From positions 18,162,721 to 18,226,720 of the forward strand of contig NW_025062479.1 in the NCBI RefSeq assembly GCF_000002995.4: DNA of 64,000 nucleotides, in the 5' to 3' direction. The notes under the pieces are model-generated. The model was not told the DNA's origin. It did not search any database and saw only the letters and a list, made by a program, of their open reading frames with translations. This document shows positions 9,313-22,900 of the stretch, piece by piece. The position numbers and the translations under genes are program-made. How positions within the stretch are numbered: the first letter of the stretch is position 1; each line of letters begins with the position of its first letter. The stretch is from Brugia malayi (lineage: Eukaryota > Nematoda > Chromadorea > Rhabditida > Onchocercidae).

Positions 9313-12300
9313 ATGCATGGTTCAGCAAAGAAGTTTGTAATCCCTTCTCGAGATGATGACTTGTTGGAAGAAAGCGATGATTTTTACACGATTAGCAAAC
9401 GTCCTCAACTAGATGAAATTATTTCAAAAGTGTTTCGTAAGTTTTACCCGTACTTTTTTATGAGGATAGAGGTCTTTATTTTGACCAAAATATTCAAAAA
9501 TTAAGTTCATGAATGTGGGAGCGAGCAGCTTGCTAGAACTGGATTTTTCGAGTAACTCTAGTACTGAAGTATATTTTCGGAGTTGGAAGAAATATTATTT
9601 CGTTCGTCTGAAGAAATGTTAAATGATAAAACCAGCAATGACTTGTTGTCTCACTAAACTATTAGCTTTTTTTTTTCAGAATTTCACCACGATATAGATG
9701 CTGGCAGATGGTCGCGAGTCATTGATAGATTTGATCACTTATTTTTTACTATAAAGTTGGTCATTTTACGGTATGAATGGAGGGCGTATATTTCGATATT
9801 TGTTTATATTATATATGTCTAAATCTGTCATTAAAGAATAATTAATTATGAATTTCCTAAGTTTCAGCAGGATGGACTTCGACATTTTATTTGCCCATTT
9901 AGTATTCTATTTCATACTGATATCAAAATACATTGATATTTCTTTAGTGAAGTATATTTTTTTCGTCGTTAACTTATCATCCTATGTTCCGTTTCTCCAC
10001 GATTGTTTTCAGACCGTTTTCCGAGGGTGAACCATGGCGTCTTCGCGCTCAGTTAATCTCGGTTTTAAATACGGGTATATTTTAATTATCCGCCGCAAGC
10101 TTTTTATTATTGAGTTCTCCTGAGTTTTGAAATGTTTTGCAAACTTTAAAATTTTTATTTAGGCTTAAAACTGACGTTAGACAGTATCGAAGAACTGTTA
10201 CCAATGCTTACAAGTGAGGCGGAAGCTGATTTAGCGCAAGATTTATTTACTGAAAGAGAAATGCATGCGCGGGCATTTCTAATTTATGTATATTTGTTAT
10301 GCCGACTTGCTGTACTTTTTGAAAAGGAATCGTGTAATCGGTTCGTATTAACTTCCTTCGATACAATCGTATTCAGCCGTAAACTTTCAATTTCTTAGAT
10401 TTGCACTGTTATATCTGCTGCATGTAGGAATCATTTTCATAATTATTGCAAAAAAGGTGGAGTGTTAATTTGCTATAACTTATTTCGTGCTTCATTATTT
10501 GCCACAACGACTCTACAGTTTACTCTCTCTTCCGTAGTTAGATCAACTAATTCGTTGTTCAGTTCTTTTTTATTGAGAAGGTTTCCAATTTACGCATAGA
10601 AAATTATATTTGCACTTTCTAATAAATTTTAGACTGTCAGAAGTGTCGAGTACTAAGAAAGGCCGTAAAACAGTGTCAGATAAAGCAGATGATCAATATA
10701 TGGTCCAGTGGACATGCGACCGAGCCCATACTTTGAAATTATTGCGCCGTGCATTTTCAATGAATAGTATCGATGCGCAAGGACGACGACGTAATACGGC
10801 TATTCGTTTTCTCTGGCAACCATCTATAGTACCTCCGGAATTGTTAAAGTATTCATCATGATCCTATAAAGATTTTAAAGCGTAGTTTACATTAGAAATC
10901 TTTGAAATAACCAAGTCGTTAAACTAATTTCAAAAGATGCATTTTTCAGTTTGGATGTGATATGCAAGTTTTATGAGATTTTGATTTAATGACATTGCCA
11001 TGAATTTTTAATCAAGCACCAGGATTTTGTAATTTTTTTAAAGGATTTCGAAAGATTTGGCTTACAAATTTCTTGAAAACCCAGAACTCAGCAAAGTTAG
11101 TGGACGTGATTGGCTGCAAGCAATATTCGGCTACCTCAAAGTTATTTGTATTGATTACAGTGAAGTTGCTAGTGAGCATTTTACTTTTTTCTTTATTCAA
11201 TAAAAATGATTTCTTAAATTCTCGAGAGAGAGGGAGTCAAAAGAAAAAGATTTATGATACTATGTGACTGAGTTCGTTGGTGAAAATACTGTACGAACTG
11301 CCTCACGAACGAAATTTCAGTTCACTTTTTTTTATCTCAGAAGTTGGTGCTAAACTGGTGAACTTGATGAAGCGTCTTGATTATTTGTCACTTTCTTCCT
11401 TAACTCAGTCACCATTTGTTGATGCAATCGAATCGGTTTCTTATTATGATGATATGGACACTCTTTTCCAGTCAATGCTTTCGGCACTTAGTAAGTCGAG
11501 TGTGAAATCATAAATTTTTATTTTAAAATGTAGTACTATATTTCAAAGAATATGTAGTACTTACATCATTTCTCGTTGATTGTAACACATTAGCTTGCAT
11601 GTTTCTAAAATGGAAAAAAAGGATACTGGAGGCTCATCATATTTTCTAGTGGCAAAGTTAAAGTTAGTGCTGATAACAGTAATGTAGATACTCAGTTGTT
11701 TATGACCAATTTTTGAGTTTTGTTGTGTTGGGAAGCTTGTGTCATTATTATATTTGAAATATATGATTTAGGTCGCTTATCGAAAAGTGATTTTGCTCGT
11801 AGTGATGTATCAGCTCGACCATTTGCTTTATTTATTGTTTCGTTGGCCGAGAAGAAGCCATATTTGTTAAATAAACATATTGTCAATATTGCTCCGTTTC
11901 TATCAGATGATGTAACTTTCTCCTAATATTTGTCTTGTTTATAATATGCTGTTTCTAACAGAATTGAATTTCTTGTTTTTAAGGAATTTTGAAGATAGTG
12001 AACTATAAAACACGGTACACTTTCAGCCAGCTACTCTTCGTTGTGCCGTTCTTACTGCCTTTGTCGAGATCGTTATGGTAGTATATAAGGGAAATTTACC
12101 AGAAGGCAATTTTCGACGGTCGCGCGATCGGCTTCTCCTTCACTTACAGGTTTAACCAATAGTAGTAGTAAAATATCTTCCACTATGTTTTAAGAAAATG
12201 CCTTTTTCTCTTTTGTTTTTTCATTATTTCAGGACTATGAGTTTTCAAGATTTCTCAATTGTTTTATATTATTCATGTTAATTGAAATCAGTTAAAGGAT

Positions 12301-15300
12301 CATACGGTTGATGTAAATGCAGTAGTGCGTTCTCGTACGTTGCAACTTTGGACGCGTTTGGCTCGTGCTTCACAAATACCGATAGTTTTTATAAGTGGTG
12401 GTCTTATTCGCGATGCCGGTGGTCGTTTGATCGATAAGTCGGTGTCAGTTAGGCGGAATGCCGCTACATTTTTAAGTGCCATTTTGGAATACAATCCGTT
12501 TGGAGCTTCCGTAGGTTACAATTTATTTTATGAACTGATTTGCATAATCTTGTCAACGATTGTTGCTGTAAATTCACGATGCTTTATGTCGTCTTAAGAG
12601 CAGTTCAGATTTGCTTTGAATGAAAATTTTTTTGCTAAAATTTTTACAGTTGAATGCTGATGATCTGGCAGATGCTATCAGCCGTCTTGAGGCAGAACGA
12701 TTTGAATTGAAGAATACCAATCCAGGTGAGGAAAAGAGTAAAGACAAAAAATTGTTTTCTTTTTTGATCGGTCAAAAAACTTTATGCAAAAGTGCAAACT
12801 GTTAAAGATTAATGCATGACTGCTTATTTATGAGTAAATTAAATAAATTATAAGATTTGACAGGGAAGTACGGCATGTATTATTTCTAGGACATTTTCCT
12901 AATATTCACTAACAAAGTAGATTTATAGTCAGTTGCAATCATCTGTGTTCCTCTCTTACTGAAATCTTTTCCAAACCAGAATTATATATTGTTTTTAGAG
13001 AAGGAAGGAATCAGAAAAGCATGTATTGAGTGGGCATCTATGAAAGAAAATTTGATTCAGTGGATTACAAGTTCAGTTAAGCAAAGACTAAGCAAACAGA
13101 GTGCGGAGGCTAGTGAAGAAGAAAGTGTGGGCGGAGCCATTGATCAAAATGGGAATGAAAATGCCGCTGGTGCTTTTTATATTTAATGTTGATTACATAA
13201 TCTAAATATTTTATTTTGTCGAGTTTTTAACAAATTATTGCTAAATGAACAAGCAAGTTTACAGGCGATACGGAGAACATTTATATTGAGATCAGTGAAA
13301 CAAATGATATTGGAACTACCGCCAACGAATGCATCATTGATGATGATGTCACGCTCGAAGAGTATATTTTGATTTTTATGTTCATGAATTTTAGATATTC
13401 GTGGTCTCTATTGAATCCCAATTACATAAAGTGAACAAGTACAATTATCCGGTTGCTTTTTGGTTGTTTTCAGATTAATAACAAAAATCGTGCATGCTCT
13501 TGAAAATCGTGGAACATGCCGTGCGGCCATCGAAGTACTTGTTCGAGCAGCTCTCGATGGCAGATTTCCTACTGTTAACAGGCTTGTTTTTTTGGTTTTT
13601 GTTGTTTTGTTTAATACAAATTTGTATACTGGGTTACAGCGCCTAAACATTTGTTACTGATGGAAATTTTTCCATAGTTTAGGAATGGGACAGCTGATGA
13701 AATCATTAAGGAATGTTATGAATCGCTGCAGGTCTATTATTTTGGTATGGGTTTGACTTTGTAAATTGTTTTTCTGAATAGTTTCAAATAATGAAGTATC
13801 ATCCATTAATTTACATTACTTAGATGAACATAAAAAGATGCAGTTAGCCGATGACGAAGAGATGCTTGAACTGGAAGACCGTATTGGAGATTACCAGAAA
13901 ACGATGGAGGAACTGAACAATAAAATCAAACTGCATGAAGTGAGTATGAACAGTTTTTTACATCCAGGAATAAAAGTGATGCTTTGATAGATATGGTTAA
14001 TAATGCTTTAATATTGGTAGAGATGATGTCGAGTTCAACCCAAATTATTACACATATTTTTAGCAAATTTATTCAAAATAATAAAATGATTTTAGAATGC
14101 TATAATGTTTTCATTGGAAATTGAAAACTGCATGAAACTAGCATTACGATCTGTAATGTATGGACAAGCTAATGAATTGACTGAAATTATTCACTTTATT
14201 GTGGAAGCTAATAAGTTTGGGATCCGTGGCTCGGAGAAAAGTGTTCGTGAACTGTTCAAGGTGGTTTGGAGGCGCGATAATGCTGTTAAAGAAATTATTA
14301 TAAATGCTGCTCGAGATTTATTTATCTCTGCGAACAAGTCTGTTTTATTACTATCCGATTATATACCCTGTTCACTTTGAAAATCTGGAAGATCTCTTAT
14401 TTTGAAGGAAAACGCCGTTTCTTTCATTCAAAACATTCAAAGTTTTTAATGAAATAATCTTTTATTCACTTATTTTGAGTGGAATGTTTACGACAAAATC
14501 GAACAAGAAAGCAACGCAGAAGTGAAATAAAGGAAGCCTACATCAAGATCTTACCTGTAATTACTTGTTAAGGGAAAAAATTATGTCATGAAATTACTAT
14601 TTGAGTTATTAAGTGTAGGGTTAGGTACTTTTAATCACCAGTGTTTACTTCACTTTCACATGCCCTCAGACAGAACTGAGACATTTTAGGAATGTTTTTT
14701 GTTTAATTTTGTTTAGAAATCTTTTTGTGCAGAGATCGAGATGTAAGTGCACGGCGAAGTGCGGAAAATCTTATCAAAATAGTTCTTGGTATCGGTGAAG
14801 AAGAAAGAGTATCCGTTGAGGAGGTGGGACTATTATGGAATATTTTATTAAAATATTTGAAAAAACCTCATTGGTGTGGGTAGTTATGTGGTATTTTTTG
14901 GGCCCTCTTCGATTATTCTAAGTAATATGCAGTTGTACTATTTATTTTAGGTGCTTTGTTTGATGGCTCGGGAAAATCGCTGGGATATTGATTTGCTTGA
15001 TGTACTCTCCGCAGTAGTATTTGAAACTCAAGGCGCATCTCGCATTGCAGCCTTGCGTCTCTTCTCTATTATATGCAGGTATTACTTTGCTGAAATAGTC
15101 TAATTTTAAAGATTTTGAGAATGGAGAACACTTTGTTATCACTGACTAATCGTTTTTTCTTTTTTTTTTTTTTTAGAGCTAACAAGGAATTTATGCGAGA
15201 AAGATTAAATTTTTTCGTTGAATTAACTCAACGCGAGGGTTTTTTTGATAATGATGATGGCACGTTAGCAGCCGAATTCTTTAATGCAATTGCAATGTTA

Positions 15301-18300
15301 GGAAGTACACCGAATATTAAAGATGTTGGCACTCTTTATGAATCACCGTTTCGTCTGACTGAAACACACCGCATCCTCCAATGTGTGCATGCTGTATTAG
15401 TACAGAGTAAGTTTTTATTGTCAAAATTTGGAGTTATCACGTTGTTCTTGTCTGGGTAGTTTTTTAAACTTATTGATTTCAAGTTAGTTGTATAAGGTGC
15501 ATTAGTAGTCTTGCTAATTCATGATACAAATCTTTCAGATGTAGCAAATATATCATATAATTGGTTAATTATGATGCAAAAGGCAGTGAACACAATATTC
15601 TATGTAGCTACGAGACCATCTCTTTGTTGTCGACTTATTGCTAGTGGCTTAATGCATGAAGCAAAACGGTCGCTAGCGTATTTTTTCCTAAAGAAACGAG
15701 AAGTTGAACAGATTGAAAAAATTGACTTTGAGTTTGTTTGTTTTTTCTTCTTTTGTATTTTTTTTTTTTTTAAAGGATGTTGTTTATCTGTTTGTTAGTT
15801 TTCAAAAAAGAAATAGTTTTTGTTTAGAAATCCTCCAAACAGTGCAGATGTTGATGAGTTTGAAGACCTGCTAACAATGGGAAAAGAGCAATTACGAGAC
15901 AGTAGCGAAACTGAGGATGAAGAACTAATTGCATCACAGAGTGTTGGTCTTGTTGGCAACGACAGTCTGTCGAGGATGAAAAAGAATGCGTTGGAATTAA
16001 TGGATAAAGATAAGGAACAATCCTTTCTGGCTTGGGAAACAGTGGCAGAACGAGTTTGTGCCTTTGCTGGTCAGGTTAGTTAGATTTTAGACAGAGGCGA
16101 AGATTTAAAATATCAGCAGAATAATGCAGAAGTATAAGCAAAAAACAAGTGATGAATAATTATGATAATGGCAGCGTGATGCATAGTGACAAGGGAATGA
16201 TTTTGAGGTTGCTTTGAAAACGTTAGTCCATACTGATGTATCCTTCGTGGCCGAAATGAAAAGAAAAAATGAAATCTTGCATGACATTCGAACAAATCTG
16301 AATGACATCGTCCATAATAAATTGGAGAGGGCAAATTGTGTTGAAGAGTTTTCAACGAGCAGAATTCTTTCAACATTGGAGGCTGAATCAGTTGAAAGGC
16401 GGGGTTTTTTTGAAGCTAATGAACAGGAAGAAGGCGATCGCTTGGGCTTAACGGGTTTGTGATTTTGTCTTAACTCTTATATCAGTTTTAAACGTTAATA
16501 AATAATCTCGTGGATACCAGCACTTGTGTTTGTCGTACATTACTATTAGTTTCATCATATTTCATAGGATATACTACATCTTTGACTCTGTAGTCTGATC
16601 TTAATCAGGAGGTGACATACTTTTTCTTTTTTTTTTTTTTTTTTCAGGAATATCGGAAGAAGAGCGCATTTTAGAGTGTGCACAACGAATGTGTGAAAAT
16701 GCTGTGTCACGTAAGGGCTCATTACTGCATCGTTTAAGCAAATTTTTAGTTGCAGTTGTAAAATCGAAAAAAAATACATGTTCAGAAAAACTTCGTTCAA
16801 CGGCAATATTGGCATTATCAAAATTCATGCTTCTAAGGTTTGTTGCAAACGCACCTTAATCTTGTATTAATGATGCACTCCAGATAATGACAATACCTAT
16901 GTAATGTTGTAAAGTTAATAGAATTTTCCAATCTTTTTTTCTTTTGTATATTATCGTTTCCATTACAGTATGAAAACATGTGTGCGTTTTATGCCATTAT
17001 TTCTGGAATACTTCAAAAATTCACCAAGCTCAGAATGCCGTAGCAATTTAATGATTGCAGTTGGTGATTTATGTTTTCGTTTCCCGAATGTGATCGAGAA
17101 ATATAGTGAACATCTCTATCATGGGTTAGCCATTTTATATGTTAGGAAACTTTTTTTCTTAAATAAACTTCCTCATAGCTCCGATTATTCCTGTAAAATC
17201 TAAATATAACTTTGAAACACTATCGATATCCGATTTCTTGCAAATGTTTATTCGCTCTTAGAATAAATGATAAAGATGATTATGTGCGGCAAACTTCCAT
17301 TATCATACTGTCTTATCTTATGTTGAATGATATGGTAAAAGTGCGTGGAACAGTTGCCGACCTGGCGCAGTGTGTTAATGATGAAAATGTTAATGTTGGG
17401 CAGCTTGCAAAATTCTTCTTTTCGGAACTTGCAAAGAAGGTTTAGTTTAGAACTTTTAAAACGTTTTTCTAATCCTTTTTTTTCCCAAATTACTGTTTAT
17501 TTCATTTGACTTCACAAGAGCCGCTGATCTCATGCCACATCTTCATTTCTTTTTTAACCAACAGCAGTGGAAAAATATTTAGCAAGGTAGTCAGCAGGAG
17601 AAAAATGTGAAACTTTGACATCCCTTCCATGTAAACTCTTTGAGAAATTACAATTTTTTAATATAATATTTGAAACAACTAAAACTGTATTGGTAAAATT
17701 ACCTAATTGATTAAAGTGCTTATTTTCAGGGGAACATTCTTTATAATTTGATGCCTGACATGATCTCACGTCTTTCGTCTAATGAATCAGTGACTATCGA
17801 TGACTTTATAAAAATTATGAAGTAACTTTTTAACAAGTTCTTGGAATAAATAATAAACCATATGTTCATAGATCCAGTTACTTTTGTTACTCTTAAAAAA
17901 ACCTCTAAATTATGCCGATTATTTTGTGTGTCATAACTTTGTATTTCCAGATTGTTACTCGCATTTATCAAAAAGGATAAGCAAGCTGATAGTCTGCTTG
18001 AGAAATTAATACAGCGCATGCAGGGAGTTGTTAACAAGTAAGGAATAATTTCTTATTTCCAACTTTCTTGGTACAGTTTTCGTTCTAAAATAAGTTAACT
18101 TGTCGAGTTTTTTTTCAGAGATGGGCTATTTGACACACGGTTGGCAGAATGTCTATCACATTGTATTTCTTGCCTTCCATTAAGTGAAAAATCGTTCCGT
18201 TTCATGGCGGAATCGCTACCGGCTTATTCAAATTTGTTAGTTTTGGAATGTGTTTTTACGAATTTACAGTCAGCTGTTCTCCACTTCAAGAAGTATTCCG

Positions 18301-18808
18301 TACGAAACACAGAGCTTAAGGTTTGAAAACTATTCTTAGATTTTATATTTTCTTTTTTTCTTGTAATTTCATTAACTTGTTTTTCATTCACTGGCGCAAA
18401 AGTAAACTTACAGGGAGAAGTGGATGATTTTTTGGATTCGCTGACTAAAATGCATCGTGATAAACAGGAACATGAGGGCATCGCTAATCGAGGATTGATT
18501 CATAGAGTAAGCTTCCATGTTTTATTTCTAAATTAGTCGATTAAGCTTGTGGAACAATAGGCCTGGTGAGTATAGCTTGCACAACTCTTCTATTTAGAAT
18601 GAGGTGCAGAATATCAAGTTTAAATTATATATTAAATTATTATAATTTTTGTCTAGGTTTTATCACTTATTCAGCATGTGACAAGTTGGCCAGGTTTCTG
18701 TTTCTTATTTGTGAATAATATTTCTATGTTTTCTCCCAAATAAGTTGACGTTTTTTTTTTTTTCAGAAGAAGTGCAAAGTACCACTGAAGTTAAAGAAAG
18801 TTCGCTGA
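9313..18808 (+). CDS. dpy-28: Condensin complex subunit 1, CAP-D2 / NCAPD2 (DPY-28 type)
   Basis: Thirty-one exons chain without frame break to 1,489 residues, close to human NCAPD2 (1,401). Main blocks: 9313-9436, 9680-9770, 10013-10074, 10163-10340, 10633-10848, 11044-11171, 11341-11490, 11772-11911, 12027-12149, 12298-12510, 12650-12725, 12999-13169, 13265-13361, 13474-13573, 13678-13744, 13824-13939, 14096-14337, 14733-14823, 14951-15078, 15177-15406, 15539-15731, 15828-16074, 16208-16454, 16648-16837, 16969-17124, 17262-17439, 17730-17821, 17951-18037, 18119-18320, 18414-18506, 18767-18808. HEAT repeats include the VVRSRTLQLW block and the conserved Cnd1 core with SNLMIAVGDL, FPN, VR, DMVKVRG, LAKFFFSEL and PDMISRLS. 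CAP-D2 is the HEAT subunit that, with CAP-G and kleisin CAP-H, loads condensin I onto mitotic chromosomes. In C. elegans DPY-28 also serves X dosage compensation; that role cannot be assumed here. The human-type long phosphorylated tail is absent; the protein ends in a short Lys-rich stretch. The start is the first ATG; no acceptor is close upstream. Confidence 0.93.
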
Positions 18809-19951
18809 AGCAGTGTTTATTGTACACAAAGATAAATATAAGAATACTAAGTAATTAAAATTCTGTTAACATAATATGACTAACATATTATTCAACATGT
18901 AGTTATTGTGAGTAACAAAAGTTTTCACTTTTTTATAAATGCTTTCTTTATTTGCTTGTTTTTTTTTTCTCATAACTGTAATCATCTACTTATTTTTATG
19001 TGTATTAGCGTTAAGATGCCAGTCAGTTCTAAAGTATTTATTTTGAATTTTTTGAATTCAAAATAAACAATGGAGTGGACATATATGGACTTCTGAACAT
19101 TTATTGTGGTTATTTTCTTTATTAAGATCTTCGAAAAATGCATGATTATAGTTATGAAGTTCGTTTTAATTATTGCTACTAACAGCTATTTTGACGTTCC
19201 TGCTATGTAGCACAGTGGGTTGAGAGACTCTTTTGTCATTAAAAAAGTTGTTTTTCTGCCGTAAGAATCGACTATTCTTAAATGTGCACACTGCAAGAAG
19301 ATGTAATGGAGCATTTCCTATGTGCTAACGTCATAAATGTATTTTGCTGGTATTTCAGGAATGAATTTATTAGGAATAAATAGTATGCTCTAGTAATTTT
19401 GCTTTAGCTGACAAATTGGTAATTTTTCACATTGTCTGTATTGTCCACTGTGTTTCATTCTTGGATTAGATTGGACATATACTCTACAGTACTTTGTTCA
19501 CTACATTATTAAGTAAAGTCGATGGGTAATCACAAATGGTAGTCCAGAGAGTTCGAGTTTATTTATCATTGTTTATGCTTCAGCTTGTTATTACTGATGC
19601 TGCATTGTCCCAACCTTGAAAAAGGTCAAAGGATGTGAGTGATCATTTTTGTCAACCTCTTCCATTCAAGACTGGATAATCACTAAATTTAATATTTAAT
19701 ATGGCCAGCAGTCGAGAGTTACGGCGTTTATAAGCACAATCAGTAAGAGAATGAAGAGCCAATTCGAAAGGCGGGGTGCTAGTGTAATAGGTGCTGGAAT
19801 GTAATGCACCTACCACATACATGCGGAAATGTAATATGATCTAGCAGCTGCCGTTTGCTTTGCTTTGCGCCACTTAACAATCGTTTTGCTGAGATCACTG
19901 CTCTCGGGTACGGACTTCAGTTACATCTGGATATTGTTTAGTGGATGGAGA
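18809..19951. other. Intergenic, no gene seen
   Basis: About 1.1 kb between dpy-28 and the zinc-finger gene. It holds a perfect 13-bp hairpin at 19037-19067 but no coding frame that I can support. Confidence 0.6.
19037..19067. repeat. 13-bp perfect inverted repeat, 5-nt loop
   Basis: TTTATTTTGAATT (19037-19049) pairs exactly with AATTCAAAATAAA (19055-19067). It lies about 230 nt after the dpy-28 stop, so it could be in the 3' UTR or at the 3' end region. AT content is very high, so chance is possible. Confidence 0.6.
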
Positions 19952-22900
19952 ATGGATGAATTAGTGGCACAATCTCCAGAACAACAGGTACCTATCGATT
20001 CATTTAAGACAGAAGTTATCACTAATGGAGAGTCAGGACTCGACAAGAGATCAAAAAGCTATTGCTTTGTACTTATAAACACATTTCTCCATTAGTGATA
20101 ACTTCTGTCTTAAAAATAAGTTAGAATGATTGCTGTATAACTTTGAAATGAACAACTAGAAAAAAATGTCGATAATTTTCCTAAATACAGTTTTTTCCCA
20201 GATCAGTTTCCCATTTTTGATTTGTAAGTTCTTTAAAAGATACTAAATCTTGGCCTGTCATCATAACTTTAGTGGTGGGATGTTCGAAAATGAAATTTTT
20301 TTGTTTGAAAGCTTTTTTAGTACTTGAATTAAATACTTCAGATAATTACAAGCGCGCCCGTAACTTCTGCAATTCCAACAACAGATGATAATGATGTGGT
20401 TAGTTTTACTATTTGTGTAAGAGTGCGTTGATGATAATGGAAGGTATGATTTACATGTAATTGAAAGTCAAGTATGAGGAATGCTTATTTGTATTTATTC
20501 CCTTATCACTATCATTATCACTGCCTATTACACTCACTATGCTATTTGCTTCGTAAAGAACTTTCTTTGCAATATGCACATAAAGTTGCAGTTACTTTTG
20601 CTACTATCCGATATATTCAGTGGCTGGATGGTAATTATTCGGTGGCTAACTTTTCCCACTCTTCATTCACTTTCATGTTTATCAATTTACCAGTTGGGCT
20701 TTGAACTTATGATTACAGCATTTCGATTGATAAATATTATACGAGAAAGTAAATCAAATCTAATTTATTTCCTACGATACCAAATGTACTGCTTGAAAAT
20801 GGGTTGAGTGGTTTTGGATGGTCAACGAAATGAAATCTTTTTTTAGTTTTGAACCGCTTTTTTAGTATTTCTTTTTTTCGTACAGTAACGTGACTTTATT
20901 TACATGTTCATTCTATCTTGCTAATTTTGGTCAATTCCAAATTTAATGTTAGTCCTTTTTGTGCAGTATTCAAAAATGTAGTATAAAGTTGTTCGCATTT
21001 TTTTAGCAGGTAGCCGAAATAACCGTGCAAATTGAACTGAAAGGAAAGGAATCGACAGCAAATAATTGATTGGAGACTATGCATTTATTTGTATCTTCTT
21101 TAACTACTTTTCCCAAATTACTTTTGTTTTCATTACTGCACCTGAAGTGTTATTATACGTGCTTTCCTTAATTCTATTTTGTTGAGATTTGATTATCAAA
21201 TTGATAACGCGGATTTTATAAAAAAATTCGGATTTACAAAGCTGAAACGTCAAAGGAGGTCCAACAAACTTAAGGAACTAAAAGGAGATAAAAGTGAGAG
21301 TGATAGATGATTGGTGATACATAGAGTCGGAGTAATCCTTCCTACAAGTTATTTTTTCTTGGGTTTTTAAGTACTTGTAAACTTCGGCAATTTGTTTACA
21401 GTTTTAATCAATCACTTTCACTGCATATGAACCACCCTTTTGGAAGTTGGAAATTGATACTAATAAAGTCTTCTTTTTGGATTTCGTTGTTTTCAGGAAA
21501 ACCACAACATACATCTTTGAACTTCTGGGCGAGATGTGTTACTTGAACCTGCTGTTGTTTGGTTTTGTCTTATCAATGATAGTTTAAAAAAAAAACTTTT
21601 AGAAGACTTTAGTACTACATACCTTCCTAATAAAGCATAAGTTTTGTCTCTTCGACGCACACAATGTAAATATATTGCCTTCATTCAACAGCTGGAATGT
21701 TAAAAAATCGAAAGGACTGTCACTTAAGACAGTAATATGAAGTGCAAAATACTTATATTCACTGGGAGAAATGGTACTTTCTCCACAGGCTGCTATTTAT
21801 ATACTTCATTTATTACGTTTATCTAGGCAGAAGTAAGCTCATCTCGTTTTCTGCAATGCATTTTATGGTTGAAAATGATATTTCTTTCCTTTTCATATTT
21901 AAAAATTGAAGTTATGGCTGTATGTTTTTTTTTTTTTTTTTTTTTTATTTCATTCATCCATACATTTTATTATCAATTTTATCATCCATTTTTGAATGCT
22001 GGATTTTTGTAACTAACTCGGCAACTTTCGAAAACGTGGCTGTGTAACTTGTAAAGTGGAAATTTTTAAAAATAGTTCATTAACTTCACTAGAATTAACC
22101 AGTGCACTTACTGTTTATTTTTATTTTTCCATTTATTTTTTCATTTATGCAGCCCAATAAATTAAATTAGAGTATCTTAGCAAGTCCAGCAAACATTATT
22201 ATTGAAAAGCTGTAAAGTTAAGCAAATTGAAATTCATGGATGTTCAGTTTCAGGGAATAATATCAAACTGGCAATCTAAAATAAATACAAATGCTGAGCC
22301 TAAAGAGATTATTTTACCGTCAGCAATATCGACGATGACTAGTACGACACCACTGGTATGTTCTTTTAGATTTTATAAGACGTTTGATTGAGTAGTTGGA
22401 AGCAATGAGTTGTTGGGAACATTATATGTTGATTAACTATACGAGTTTTTTGTTCTTGATCCAGAAGATTTGAAAGTGGAATAGATATCCAGCTCAGAAG
22501 TTCCATTTTCAGGATTTACAAACAGATAATCCTTTGGAGCTTTTCATATGTCCAACATTCTGTGAAACTTTGGCAATTTCGCCTGCTGAAACGCCATATG
22601 CACCAATCGGCGCTTTGATTCCATCAGTATTGAAGCAAGTAAAACACGTTGACACTGAAATTGAGGTAAAAGAACCCGGACAACAGTCTGCTGTTGATCA
22701 ACAACACAGCACAAAAGATCTTTCGACCTTTTCAAGAAATTTGGAACAGGTTTCCAAGCCAGCTTCAGTGACCATATCAACATCGATAGTACCGATAGAC
22801 GAGAAACCTGTGAAAAATGCACGGGAGGACGGAAGTGATTTCGTTTTTTACAAGTGTCGTTTCTGTGGACTTACTTATAACTATCTAACAACGTTGCGGG

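Noticed and set aside
13574..13677. GC-AG intron in dpy-28 (AACAG|GCTTGT to TTTAG)
   Set aside because: A canonical GT-AG choice (ACT|GTTAAC to CCATAG) keeps the frame equally well with a better acceptor.
16555..16828. Minus-strand frames of 75-88 codons inside dpy-28
   Set aside because: Antisense shadows of a well-supported CAP-D2 exon plus its poly-T acceptor tract.
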